Translations under genes and position numbers: made by a program
In this document: positions 45,304 to 54,732 of the stretch, one piece after another
Position numbering within the stretch: the first letter of the stretch is position 1
How the letters are laid out: every line of letters starts with the position of its first letter
The notes under the pieces: model-generated
The model's input: only the letters and a program-made list of their open reading frames with translations
Told to the model about the DNA's origin: nothing
Database searches by the model: none
NCBI GenBank assembly: GCA_905220665.1
Contig: CAJNAR010000002.1
Coordinates: 620,001 to 684,000, forward strand
From: Albugo candida
Lineage: Eukaryota; Oomycota; Peronosporomycetes; Albuginales; Albuginaceae
Length of the DNA: 64,000 bases
Direction: 5' to 3'

Positions 45304-46905
45304 ATGGTGCATCCGTATTGGCTCCTCAATTCTGTTGCGTCGCTGCTAAGCACAGTTACTGATGCCAACAATCCAGCAATCATCACCGCAACATTTATTC
45401 ACAATAGTGATCTGAGTAAGTGCCAGTCCTGTCTAACAAATATTGCCGGAATGGATCGACTCTCGATTTCTTCTGATTGGACGCACAACCCGAACGAACT
45501 ATCGCCAACAGTGCAGTTCCACGCATCTGGTTCTACGTATTCTTATATGAGAGCTAGAACTGATTGTCAGAGTAGTCTTACATGCGGATTCATCACAACA
45601 CCTGATCTTGCGGACGCGATGGTCGCCCGAAATACAGAAGACGACGATATCAAAATGTTATGCGTTCTCACAGATGAGCAAACAAGTTTTGACTGTGGTA
45701 TCTGTCTCAAAATGACGAGCGGCGCTCATAGCATTCAAAAATTTCAACTGATATACGCGGATGCAAAGGAACGATACTTGCACGTGCTGCAAACAAAGGA
45801 AATAAACATTTTTGAACCGTGTTCAGTATCTGGTACGTGTAGTGGACGTTACCATGAATTTCATGACCTTGCATGTCGTGAACTTGCCAGAAAATTATCC
45901 AACGATGTATTCAAACCATCCAACACCGGAGTTTTGGGCAAATTCAATCCCGGTACTGCTAAAGACCCATTCCATGTCGCCATCAAATCGATTTATGATA
46001 CTGTCTATTTGTCGACAACATGCTATATGACATCAGCGACCCACGAGTCAAGCATAAACTGCCTTGGTTGCATGGCGTCGCAATCATCGGGAATAGCAGT
46101 GTTGGTTGATCAAACATATCAACAAGATAAATTAGAAAGCAAGCAATACTTTTGGTTGATAGCAAGAACAAAAAAAAAACTCGCTTTTTGTAAAACGCCT
46201 TGTAGATGGATGCCTACGATACCCAAATCATTTTGTTTAGAAGCGTCTTTCAAATCCATTGATTTTTCACAGCCCTCCGGCAAGATCTACTATAATACTG
46301 CAGAATATCGCGAGCTGAATAAAATTATTCAGGATCCATTGGCTCTATCACGAAGCTCAAGTTGTCTGTGGGTGGAACACAAATTGGTTAATTACGAAAC
46401 ATGTCAGCGTTGCATGGAAACAATCACTGGTTCCTCTGTCAAAAAACTATCCGGAATTGATTTCTTGATTGAATCAATACAAAACGTGTACGAAAACTCT
46501 AAATGCATTTCTTCATCTAATACGCCGGATCTTTGCAAAAAAGTGGTCAGTATTCCGGATCGATTTTGTGGATCTTTCAATGCAGCATCTCCTGATCAAG
46601 CAAGCAGAATCTCTACTATCAGAAGAGGATGGCCACACAAGCCAACTCTGGAATGCTTTACGTGTCTCACGTCAATGCTGGATATTTTGATCATTGATTT
46701 GGTATCTTTCTGGATGGTGGGTTCTCCAAGTGACAGTGATTGTATTGTGGAATGTAAAGATTTAAAAATGGATGAATGGGAAATGTGGGATATCTCTTCG
46801 ATTCGACCGATGTCAGCAAATTCAATCAAAGAAAGGTTTGGTATCGTGGAGGAACAATCGCTTCCCCATGAATTGATGCTCTTAGAAGGGAATATGCTCG
46901 AATAG
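45304..46905 (+). CDS. CCG-class secreted cysteine-rich protein, copy 5 (intact)
   Basis: The single exon encodes 533 residues. Residues 1-21 form a signal peptide (MVHPYWLL… to VTDA). The mature protein starts with the CCG motif C40-x2-C43-x5-G49. CxxC motifs recur at residues 131-134, 253-256, 367-370 and 451-454; those at 131 and 367 also keep the glycine at +6, and that at 253 has it at +7. Each is followed by further cysteines at 26-45, then 3-9 and often about 11 residues, so the protein looks like five degenerate cysteine modules. No transmembrane helix or known enzyme motif is seen. Secretion is inferred from sequence; a role in plant infection is inferred from the family. The PRP40 gene follows 1.2 kb downstream on the same strand. 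Confidence 0.88.
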   Translation: MVHPYWLLNSVASLLSTVTDANNPAIITATFIHNSDLSKCQSCLTNIAGMDRLSISSDWTHNPNELSPTVQFHASGSTYSYMRARTDCQSSLTCGFITTPDLADAMVARNTEDDDIKMLCVLTDEQTSFDCGICLKMTSGAHSIQKFQLIYADAKERYLHVLQTKEINIFEPCSVSGTCSGRYHEFHDLACRELARKLSNDVFKPSNTGVLGKFNPGTAKDPFHVAIKSIYDTVYLSTTCYMTSATHESSINCLGCMASQSSGIAVLVDQTYQQDKLESKQYFWLIARTKKKLAFCKTPCRWMPTIPKSFCLEASFKSIDFSQPSGKIYYNTAEYRELNKIIQDPLALSRSSSCLWVEHKLVNYETCQRCMETITGSSVKKLSGIDFLIESIQNVYENSKCISSSNTPDLCKKVVSIPDRFCGSFNAASPDQASRISTIRRGWPHKPTLECFTCLTSMLDILIIDLVSFWMVGSPSDSDCIVECKDLKMDEWEMWDISSIRPMSANSIKERFGIVEEQSLPHELMLLEGNMLE

Positions 46906-48086
46906 GCGTATACCACTGAAGACCCATCTATCAAATACGATTATCGATTAGGTCATTTCTAGTGTTCTAACGGTAATAATAATCCAACTGCTCCAAGCTT
47001 TCGGAATAAATTGCTGTTGAATTTCTCGTCACAATTCTTACGAGAAGACAAATGGCATCTTACAAGAACATGTAGATTCGATGTATGATGTCTTGCATCC
47101 GATTTGATTAAGGCCATCTGTACGTACGTTGGAAATGAATCTTCTGTATCAACACAGACATTCGAATGACCACTGGCATTCTCGGAAATCAAATGAGATC
47201 TCTGCAACAGCTCTATTCCATCTCTTCTCGATCCTGGAAAAAAGGTGAATTATACATTGAATAAGTATTTATCAGGATGATAATAACATACGCCTATATA
47301 CTTTGAGCAAGGTATCGATTCTTTGCGACATACCTATCTGACAATATACAAAAAGACATACAACGTTCCATTGAGATGATCAACCAACTAAGATGAAGTC
47401 TCGGAAGTTTCCGTAAGAATGATTGCTCACGAGAAGATATGTGTTGATATCTGAAATGATGTACAAAACAGTAGTCAAGGAGCTTTGAGTGAGTACTTTC
47501 TACCAACGATAGCAGCCGCCTCTTTAAAGAGTACCTTATGCTAATTTATAATCTGTGTGAACCAACTTATTTATGGAGATGACTACCTTTGGAAATGGTT
47601 CATTCCCGAAAGCACGAAATTAGAGTGAGGATGTGTACCCCTTTGATGGTACGATATTGCATTGTGCATACATTTCCATTCTCCGCTTTGCTAAACGCTC
47701 AATTTTATTTACTTCCAATCGCATTTAATGGAACGGCATTAAATGTGCTTTGTTTGATCGAATCCTTAAACGTCACATTAGCGCTCTCTATACAAGCAAG
47801 TCAGGCTAAGTAAGCATAGATACGATCATGAGGTCGTTGCTTCATTGTATCTCTCCTTAGATACTTGTAATGTGAAATCGTTCCTGATGCTGAAATACCT
47901 TTATGTGTCCTACCCAACCTTTTTGCATCTTGCGGTACCTTTCCCTTTATAGCCAATCAAATAAATGATTTTCTGGATCTTTGAGATCGCTGCGAACGAT
48001 TCGCTTTTATTATCGTTTGTACCTTATTATTTCCGATTTTGTAAACACTTGGAGGCCGAAAAGCGTCGACATTGAGTGCTACAAAT
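46906..48086 (+). promoter_or_regulatory. Interval between CCG copy 5 and PRP40
   Basis: No gene is seen. The first 560 bases are CCG 3' flank shared with copies 1 and 4. From about 47,310 to 48,086 it is shared with the broken unit (33,600-33,834 joined to 38,346-38,943) and leads into the PRP40 start, so it includes the PRP40 promoter. T-rich stretches occur at 47,915-48,040. Confidence 0.6.
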
Positions 48087-50243
48087 ATGGCACATACATC
48101 GGAAGCCCCATACGTGCAGGAAGGAGTCCTTGCTCCTTCATCGTCCTCTACAAGCACAACTATCAATGTAGGTACCGACATACATACACCAACACCTCCG
48201 TTCCTGCCACAATTGATACCTCCATCGTTACGTGCGCCAATCGTAGGCACCGTACCAGCGCCCCAATTCAACAACGTGACTGGTACGCCAATATATGGTA
48301 CAGTACCACCTGCACCGCCTCCAGTACCATACACGCCCTCACCTTATTTCACCGAAATCTCCACCCCAAAAGCATTACCTTTGCGAAACACAACCACGTC
48401 GACTTCCACAGATTCTACGTCCAAATCCCCTCTTCATTGGATGGAATTCAAAGACGAAAAGACCAATCAAACGTATTATTACAACACAGAAACGAAATTG
48501 TGCGTGTGGGACCAACCCGAAGAATTTCGGATCCAAAAAGCTCGCGTGCAAGTCGAAAAATTGAAGCAGCAGACGTCTGTAAGCAAGCAAAAGCAGCAGG
48601 AGGAAGAGCATATCCGAGCCGTACAAGCGAAAAAGAAATTCGACGCGATGGACCAAGAAGGTTGTCGAAAAGCGTTCACTGCTTTCTTGAAAGAACACAC
48701 AATTTCTCCAGAATTCCGATGGCAGGAGGCATTACGATACATCACAAAAGAAGGATTGGATCGAGAACCAACGTGGCGATTCGCGCTCAAAACTGTTGGA
48801 GAAAAGAAACAGTTGTTCGCTGAATACTGCACACAATCGAAAAGTCAATTGGTCATTGAAAAACGTCGTCGGGTCAAACGCAATCGAGAGGAATTTATCG
48901 AATTGCTCCATTCAATCGAATCTCTGATTCTACAGCTTGGATCAGAGGGAACCGACGATTTCCGCGCGTTAACTTGGATCGAATTTTCCCAACATCACGC
49001 AATCCAAAATCTTCACAAAGATGCTCGATGGGAAGCCATCCAAGAGGGCAATGAGAAACGAGACTTGTATGAAGGCTACATGCTTGAATTGACCCGGAAA
49101 CAGCAATTAGAAAAGAACCGTAGAAGACAAGAGCTCAAACAGAATGTCATGCAATTCTTACTAGACGATTCTGAAGCCAATCGGATGTTTGATGGGCATC
49201 GTAAACGTTGGAGTTCTGACGAAAAACGACAGCTTTTTGACCATATTTCCAATAAAATTCAAATGCCAAAGGAGCTGAAGCATTCAGTGTACGAATGGAT
49301 TGATGAGAGCTTTGATCGGCTTCGAAAGCGGATTGTCGAGTCCAAGGAATTGGAACGCGACGAAGAGAAAAAACTAGCCCGAGAATTGAGAAGTTGGCTA
49401 TTGGATCTTTTTTCCACGAATCAGATTTCACGATTTGATGAATGGGAAGTTATCGATGAAAAACTTGCCAAAATCGATGGATATAAAATCTTCGAGGTGC
49501 TATCCTCCCGAAGGAAACAGCGCGTATACACCAAATTTATTCGGGAAGAGCGTCAGCGATTGCGTCATGAAGTCATTTTTATCAAAAGCTATCTGGATGA
49601 TACTACTTGGAAGCGGAATGATTTGTCGGGAAAGATTGTCGATTGGAATTTCAAGGAGTTTAATGACGCGCTGACGTCGCAAATTTTGACACGCGCGAGT
49701 ACGCGTTCATCGGATGAGAGTGCGGAAGATTCACAGCGAAAAATGGAGCTTGAAGCACTGGTTTTAGATCAGTCGAAATTGTGCAAAGAAGGGCAATCAG
49801 TCGCGGATTCCATCACATTCCCTCCGTACGTGTTTGAGGTGTATGAGCTCTTGAAACTTGCAGCGAAGAAACAGCTTTTGAAGAATGATGGAGCGCGTCG
49901 AAACGGCGAAAGACGAAGCAGCAAACGAAAAGATCGGTCGATGAATGATTATCGCCCGCGCGCATCTTCAAAAAGGAAATATGCCAAACGTGGACGGTCT
50001 CGCTCAGTTCAGGATGACCGTCGTTCACGGTCCAAGTCGGCTCGTCGAAGATCACGGTCACGGTCGCTCGAACCGCGTAAACGCTCGAAGAAGGATGTAT
50101 TATCCTTATCAACCCAGCAAGAAGCGGCTAAAGCTGAAGAAGTAATTCGCCAAGCCCGAGCTAAACTACAAAACCAAAACGAGGAAACTCCGGTCGAGAC
50201 AGCACTTTCGGATGAGCTGGAGGAAGGCGAAGTCACGGATTGA
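48087..50243 (+). CDS. PRP40: PRP40-like splicing factor (WW and FF domains, RS tail)
   Basis: The protein of about 718 residues starts at ATG 48087 (MAHTSEAPYV); an in-frame TTG lies 15 bases upstream. Residues 1-110 are Ser/Thr/Pro-rich. A WW domain spans residues 115-148 with W118 and W141 (HWMEF…YYYNT…VWDQP). FF-type repeats follow, the first around 170-235 (AFTAFLKEHTISPEFRW). The C-terminus is an Arg-Ser tail at about 640-695. This layout is that of PRP40/FBP11, a U1 snRNP-associated factor that bridges splice sites in the nucleus; TCERG1-type proteins are the alternative. Only one WW is clear, whereas yeast Prp40 has two. The gene is single-exon, unlike its short neighbours. Its 5' end is the source of the pseudogene at 43,901 and the fragment at 24,440. 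Confidence 0.88.
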   Translation: MAHTSEAPYVQEGVLAPSSSSTSTTINVGTDIHTPTPPFLPQLIPPSLRAPIVGTVPAPQFNNVTGTPIYGTVPPAPPPVPYTPSPYFTEISTPKALPLRNTTTSTSTDSTSKSPLHWMEFKDEKTNQTYYYNTETKLCVWDQPEEFRIQKARVQVEKLKQQTSVSKQKQQEEEHIRAVQAKKKFDAMDQEGCRKAFTAFLKEHTISPEFRWQEALRYITKEGLDREPTWRFALKTVGEKKQLFAEYCTQSKSQLVIEKRRRVKRNREEFIELLHSIESLILQLGSEGTDDFRALTWIEFSQHHAIQNLHKDARWEAIQEGNEKRDLYEGYMLELTRKQQLEKNRRRQELKQNVMQFLLDDSEANRMFDGHRKRWSSDEKRQLFDHISNKIQMPKELKHSVYEWIDESFDRLRKRIVESKELERDEEKKLARELRSWLLDLFSTNQISRFDEWEVIDEKLAKIDGYKIFEVLSSRRKQRVYTKFIREERQRLRHEVIFIKSYLDDTTWKRNDLSGKIVDWNFKEFNDALTSQILTRASTRSSDESAEDSQRKMELEALVLDQSKLCKEGQSVADSITFPPYVFEVYELLKLAAKKQLLKNDGARRNGERRSSKRKDRSMNDYRPRASSKRKYAKRGRSRSVQDDRRSRSKSARRRSRSRSLEPRKRSKKDVLSLSTQQEAAKAEEVIRQARAKLQNQNEETPVETALSDELEEGEVTD

Positions 50244-50389
50244 AACAGGATACCGGTAGGCGGTACGCTTGACGCAGATATCATTTGCTATTTACCGGTA
50301 AGACGTAGGGTACGATATTAAGAGGTCGTAGGAAGGTGAATACGGAATGTTGCACGAATGCAATCGTAATTAATTGGACACCAGCATTC

Positions 50390-50733
50390 ATGAGTGACAC
50401 AGAGATCACGCCAACGCAGCAGAATGAGCTTCGTATGCGGGTGCGTGGCATTACAGGTGTCTATTCGATTACTGACGTGCGTGTAGTTTCGGCAGGAAGC
50501 TGTGACCCAGGCAATCGAAGAGTTAAGTGTCAATATACAGATGAAATGCTTTGAGAAATGTGTGCCAAAGCCGAGTGGAAAACTTGACAGCAAGCAGCAG
50601 AATTGCGTCGCGTTGTGCGTAAATCGGTACATTGATACTTTGAATGTCGTCTCACAGACAATGGTCGGGACACAGGTACAACGCTGTATAGTGTATCTGC
50701 GTATAAGTATACTTATTCATGTTTTAGAGTTGA
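50390..50733 (+). CDS. TIM13: Mitochondrial import chaperone Tim13 (three exons)
   Basis: Exons are 50390-50440, 50496-50675 and 50728-50733; introns of 55 and 52 bp have GT/AG ends and keep phase. The product has about 78 residues. It carries the twin CX3C signature of small Tim proteins: CFEKC at residues 35-39 and CVALC at 54-58, with KCFEKCVPKP and RYIDTLNVVSQ typical of Tim13. With Tim8 it escorts hydrophobic precursors through the mitochondrial intermembrane space. The last exon contributes a single residue and a stop, so the true 3' end could differ. It lies 146 bp after PRP40 and converges on LSM1 with 57 bp between stops. Confidence 0.85.
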
Positions 50734-50790
50734 GCGATGGAAGAATCAACTTGGCGCTTGGAATCAATTGTATCCGTATTTTGATGCACA

Positions 50791-51366
50791 TTACTTAATA
50801 TCAAAATTCCACTCTTCGCGAACGCTTGCTTGGTCTTTCTTCAACTGATTTTCTGCCTCTAAGATTTCTTCCATTGTGACTTGACGCATAAATGGCTGCG
50901 TGTCTTCCTTTTCGACGTCCTGTAGTGCGATCACATCACTTAATCTATCAATTAATTACGAATATAGACCATACCAAATTGCCCAAAAGAACGACGTTAT
51001 CGCCGCTGCGAAGTACAGTTAATACAGGATTCAAATTTGATGCGAGGCTTACCGTATGATGTACAAACCTAATGCGATATCACAAAAGAGACGACCGCAA
51101 ATATGTCTCTCAAATGTGTCTTCTAGCAAGATGTTTGCTATATCCAGTTGCTTAAATGTGATGACTAAATTGAGATAATTACATGAATATACTCACAATA
51201 TTGATCGAAGCTCCGAAAGTATCCGATAAGGTGGCGTCCGTCACGTAAAACCACGAGAACTTGTTCTAAGTGCGAAAATATTAAAAAGAATGATTGCTGC
51301 GTATTTCTTATGCGTACGATCGAGTTGATCGAACAGACTTATTGTTCGAGCAAGCAAATCGGTCAT
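50791..51366 (-). CDS. LSM1: LSM1-like mRNA decay Sm-fold protein (five exons)
   Basis: On the - strand the exons are 51366-51318, 51265-51197, 51137-51053, 51005-50975 and 50919-50791, with introns of 52, 59, 47 and 55 bp, giving 120 residues in a consistent phase. The Sm1 motif reads VLVVLRDGRHLIGYFRSFDQ. The following DTFERHICGRLFCDIALGLYIIRGDNVVLLG is split here by an intron and matches LSM1 rather than other LSMs. LSM1 caps the cytoplasmic LSM1-7 ring that binds oligoadenylated mRNA and promotes decapping. The C-terminal helix is shorter than in the human protein. Its start codon is only 52 bp from the SAS10 stop on the same strand. Confidence 0.88.
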
Positions 51367-51418
51367 GGTGAATTCACAAATGAATCGCAACAATTAATGA
51401 ATCGAATCCGTAAAAGTG

Positions 51419-52938
51419 TTAAGTTCGGATTTTTCGACTTCGGGTCAAATTCGCTTTGATTCCTGTTCGTTCTCCTCCATACTGCCCTGCTTCTCCTTTT
51501 CTGACGTCACGTACTTGACCACGACGTCGAATGACTGCTTTCTCATATTGAAGACGTTTCTTTACGCGAGGATTGCGATTCAATTTGTTTTTGTGTGCTT
51601 TCAAACCTTTATTTTTCACGATTTGGTGCGTTGCACCTCGTTTCTTACGTTCAGTTTCATCTTCCGAGCTCTCCAACACCGGTTGCTCGAACCGGTTTTC
51701 TTGATGCGATCTAATCCGTTGGTTTTCGAGTACAGCGGCATCATAAAATGCTTCTGCTTCTTTTTTCTCAGCTGTCGAAATCGAACCAGCGTCCTTTATA
51801 GCTACGTGTTTTCTCTTTTTTCCTTCCGGTAAATTTTTCCTCGCGACTGCATCCATTTTGGCTCGATTAACAAACGTTTTAACATCAAATGAATCGTCCA
51901 ATAGCTGCTCAAGCTGATCACCAACACTCTCATCGATCGCTCCTAATTCGCTAATATGCTTTTTGATTCGTAAAATATGATCAAGAACAGGATGATCCTG
52001 CACAGTTTTCCCCTATATAACTTGGTAAGTATCACATAAACCCCAATAGTGCGCGCTCAAACCTCGGATCGTAAAAGTAGATAAAATGAAATGTTGTTGA
52101 TGTAATGAAGCAATAAATTCTGACGAACGACGAGATACCGCAACCCGCTTCCGAATGACCGATCTGTTTTTCGCATTTCCTTGATCTTATAAATTGCTGG
52201 AATCAGCTGATCCTTCACGATCGCTAATGACTTTTTGAGCTCATTGATCAGACCGAAAAGCTCTGGTGAGGATCTATTCCATCATTTCGTTTATAAGGGA
52301 CATATTATGCGGCAGGACCTTTCATACCGTTTTAATATCGATAGCTTGTCCCTTTTTGTCATTCCATCAAAATTACGTGGTACGTGTACTAATTTTGTGG
52401 ATTCCTGGCTTTGATCAAAAAGCGGCAAATCAGCCAATTGGCGCTCCACTTGGGCTTCCTCATCGATGATTTCTTCTTCCAGTTCCATTTCTGCTACATC
52501 ATCTTCGACATCCTCCATTCCGTAATCCTCTTTATCTACCATTTGAGCCTGTTTTCGCTGCAACTCAAGAGCAGCTTCTTCTTCTTCTTTTCCGGCAGCT
52601 TCTTCATCCGAGGTCACGTAATCTGCAGAATAAAAGTTCTCTTTTGAATTTCCCCATTTTGAGCCCATTCGATCCAGCTCTTCTTTTTCGTATCGTAGCT
52701 CTTGAAGTTCTTCATCCATATCATCATCAGATCCCAGCTCTAGCACTTCCCGCTCGCTCTCTGAATCACTTTTTTCGGAAGTAGTAGAGGTATTTTCCAA
52801 TCCATCTGACGGATCATCGTAGAAGCGAAGCTCAGAATTCTGTAAATCCGCTTGCTTCTTCTTGATTTCGCTGTTTAGAACTCGCTTTTCTATAGAGGTT
52901 TTTCCCGTTTTCGCCGAATGGCGCTGACGTCTTCCCAT
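51419..52938 (-). CDS. UTP3: SAS10/UTP3-type small-subunit processome protein (three exons)
   Basis: Exons on the - strand are 52938-52328, 52273-52063 and 52012-51419, with introns of 54 and 50 bp, giving 471 residues. The N-terminal half is very acidic (residues about 45-165), followed by a Sas10/Utp3/C1D-type helical region (SPELFGLINELKKSL, YINNISFYLLL, DHPVLDHILRIKK). The C-terminus is the conserved Sas10 domain: GATHQIVKNKGLKAHKNK, NPRVKKRLQYEKAVIRRRGQ, YGGERTGIKANLTRSRKI. The family works in U3-dependent processing of 18S pre-rRNA in the nucleolus. Neighbouring NOP58 and RPS19 serve the same pathway, but there is no operon here. Confidence 0.92.
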
Positions 52939-53187
52939 TATATCTAGAACGATTGGTTGGCTAAAATGAGTCGTTTGGAATTGATCTGATTTGTCATTTT
53001 GTCATACAAAACGATCTCTTGTCACGGTTCCAAGACTATCCAATTACAACCGAGTATTGTTTACAACGTACTATAATTGGCTTAAATAAAAATGCAGTTA
53101 TCGCTCGCTAAAAGGCGCTCGAGATGGCCAATCAAAATAAAGTAGTGTATTGGCGTGATCAGAGTGGAATGAGAATTTATTCGCGCT

Positions 53188-53439
53188 CTACTGCGCAGCA
53201 CCTGCGACGGACCTTCTCAAATTCTGTCTCCTTTTCTCCTCCTTCTCCTTCCTGAAACATTCATCCAGCGCCCGTTTGGCTTCATTACACGCGCCGATAA
53301 ATTTTCGTCGTGGATTATCTGCGTGGCACTTTTTGAGGTTTTGTATCACCTACATACACGTAATAAAACCTCTTGCAGGTAAACCGTGAGTATATACCTT
53401 TTGACAAAGAGGATGAGGGCGATCTAGCGGCGGATGCAT
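53188..53439 (-). CDS. CMC2: CMC2-type mitochondrial twin CX9C protein (two exons)
   Basis: Exons on the - strand are 53439-53398 and 53349-53188, joined across a 48-bp GT/AG intron, giving 67 residues. It starts MHPPLDRPHPLC, close to the MHP-L-PH start of Cmc2 proteins. It has two CX9C motifs: Cys12/Cys22 (the first spanning the intron) and Cys35/Cys45 (ACNEAKRALDEC). The tail is Lys/Arg-rich. Cmc2 is an intermembrane-space protein needed for cytochrome c oxidase assembly, oxidised by the Mia40 route. It is too short to stand out as an unspliced reading frame. Confidence 0.88.
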
Positions 53440-53911
53440 ACTTGGAGTCGAGAACGCACTTGTTGTGTACTAGACGCACTAAGTGCGAAGACTGTAGTCC
53501 ACACTATAGTCATATGCAAAGGTTAAAAGCATGATCAATTGTTTCGAAATTCAATAGGTGCGATTACGTCCATTTGGGTGTACCTGTTGTTCTGTCTTAC
53601 TCAGAGTATACATCTGGCTAGAAAGACTGTATACAATTTATATCGATGCGGTGTTTAGCATTTTGTCTTCCCTCACACTGTATACTGCCTCTCATATTTT
53701 TTTAAGGAAACTGGCGACTGGCGACACTCATCAACTCAAAAAGTAACACTTTTTCCCATGCGAACTGTTTCGTATCCGAGAAGCCTATTGGTTGATATCC
53801 GTTCTCACATCTTGCACTTCACACGTGAGAATAACTGCCGTTAGATCCTAATTTTCGCCACAGCGGCGCGGCTCACGTTTACAACCCAACGCGTTTAAGC
53901 AGCGTGAGGTT
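53440..53911. promoter_or_regulatory. Shared divergent promoter, CMC2 and four-TM gene
   Basis: The 472 bp lie between two divergent starts. No coding potential is seen. A 'ctattggttg' (ATTGG) box occurs at about 53,788. No terminator or RNA gene is recognised. Confidence 0.4.
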
Positions 53912-54565
53912 ATGAGTGAACCGAGAAGTAACCTCCATGTGCGTAACAATTACAATGGCTTCGAGGCTCATAAAAGACGATGGACGCGGATCGACCAGAG
54001 CGCGTCAAGATTGTGGAAACTTGCATTGATACAAGTATGCTGTGCGGCCTTGACACTGGGAAATAGACTCTGGTAATCACATTCACGTCCGAGACCAAAT
54101 GAGGAAATCTGAGTCTTATGCAGGTTGACAAGCATTCTGGGTATACTTGTTGGAAGTATTGGGTTTCAGGTAGTACGTTCCGAGAGATTACCGTGGACGA
54201 TATTGGTACGTGTTGCTTTCGTGAGGATTGAAAGAGTCACTAAGTATGTATTGTATAGTATTTGTTACTGTGTGCTTTGCAATTCGCTCGGAACACATTG
54301 ACGCTGAAGGAGATTTTTCAGACGCACTTCAGAGAAAACGTATTCATGACACATTACGAGTGTATACAGCTGGTCACTTATTTAATCGAGTGTGTAATCT
54401 TATTGGTAAGATATAATTCCTAACTGGAAACAACGCGTTTCTGATGAGTCATTTCTATAGCCGTGTGCATTCTATTTGGTGTTTACCGCCATCGCAAATA
54501 TGGCGAATCCGCTGTGGAGACATCGAAACCACTACGACGCAACGAGCGCGCAGACTCTAGTTTGA
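53912..54565 (+). CDS. Hypothetical four-TM membrane protein (four exons)
   Basis: Exons 53912-54072, 54124-54205, 54259-54405 and 54461-54565 are joined by introns of 51, 53 and 55 bp, giving 164 residues in unbroken phase. The N-terminus (about 38 residues) is polar and basic. Four hydrophobic helices follow: around WKLALIQVCCAALTLG, LTSILGILVGSIGF, WTILYLLLCALQF and LIECVILLPCAFYLVFTAI. The C-terminal tail is short and polar. I recognise no family. An alternative reading from ATG 54246 gives a 90-residue protein with a signal peptide and one helix using only the last intron. The four-exon model is preferred because it uses all the splice signals and yields four clean helices. Confidence 0.62.
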
Positions 54566-54732
54566 TCCAGTGATTTTTCCACTTAACGTAATATATTTAT
54601 TTGTTACCGTTAGACGATGTATACTCTCATGCCACTGACTGCGCATCATGAATTTGCGTATACTTGCTACCCTCAAGCGCTTGCCATCAAGTAATTTTCC
54701 AAAAGTCTGGTTCATGAAAAATTGAGTGGAAA

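Noticed and set aside
54246..54573. Secreted 90-residue single-helix protein model
   Set aside because: The same DNA fits a four-exon, four-helix protein better, with all introns in phase. The signal-peptide-like start is an intron and exon read out of frame.
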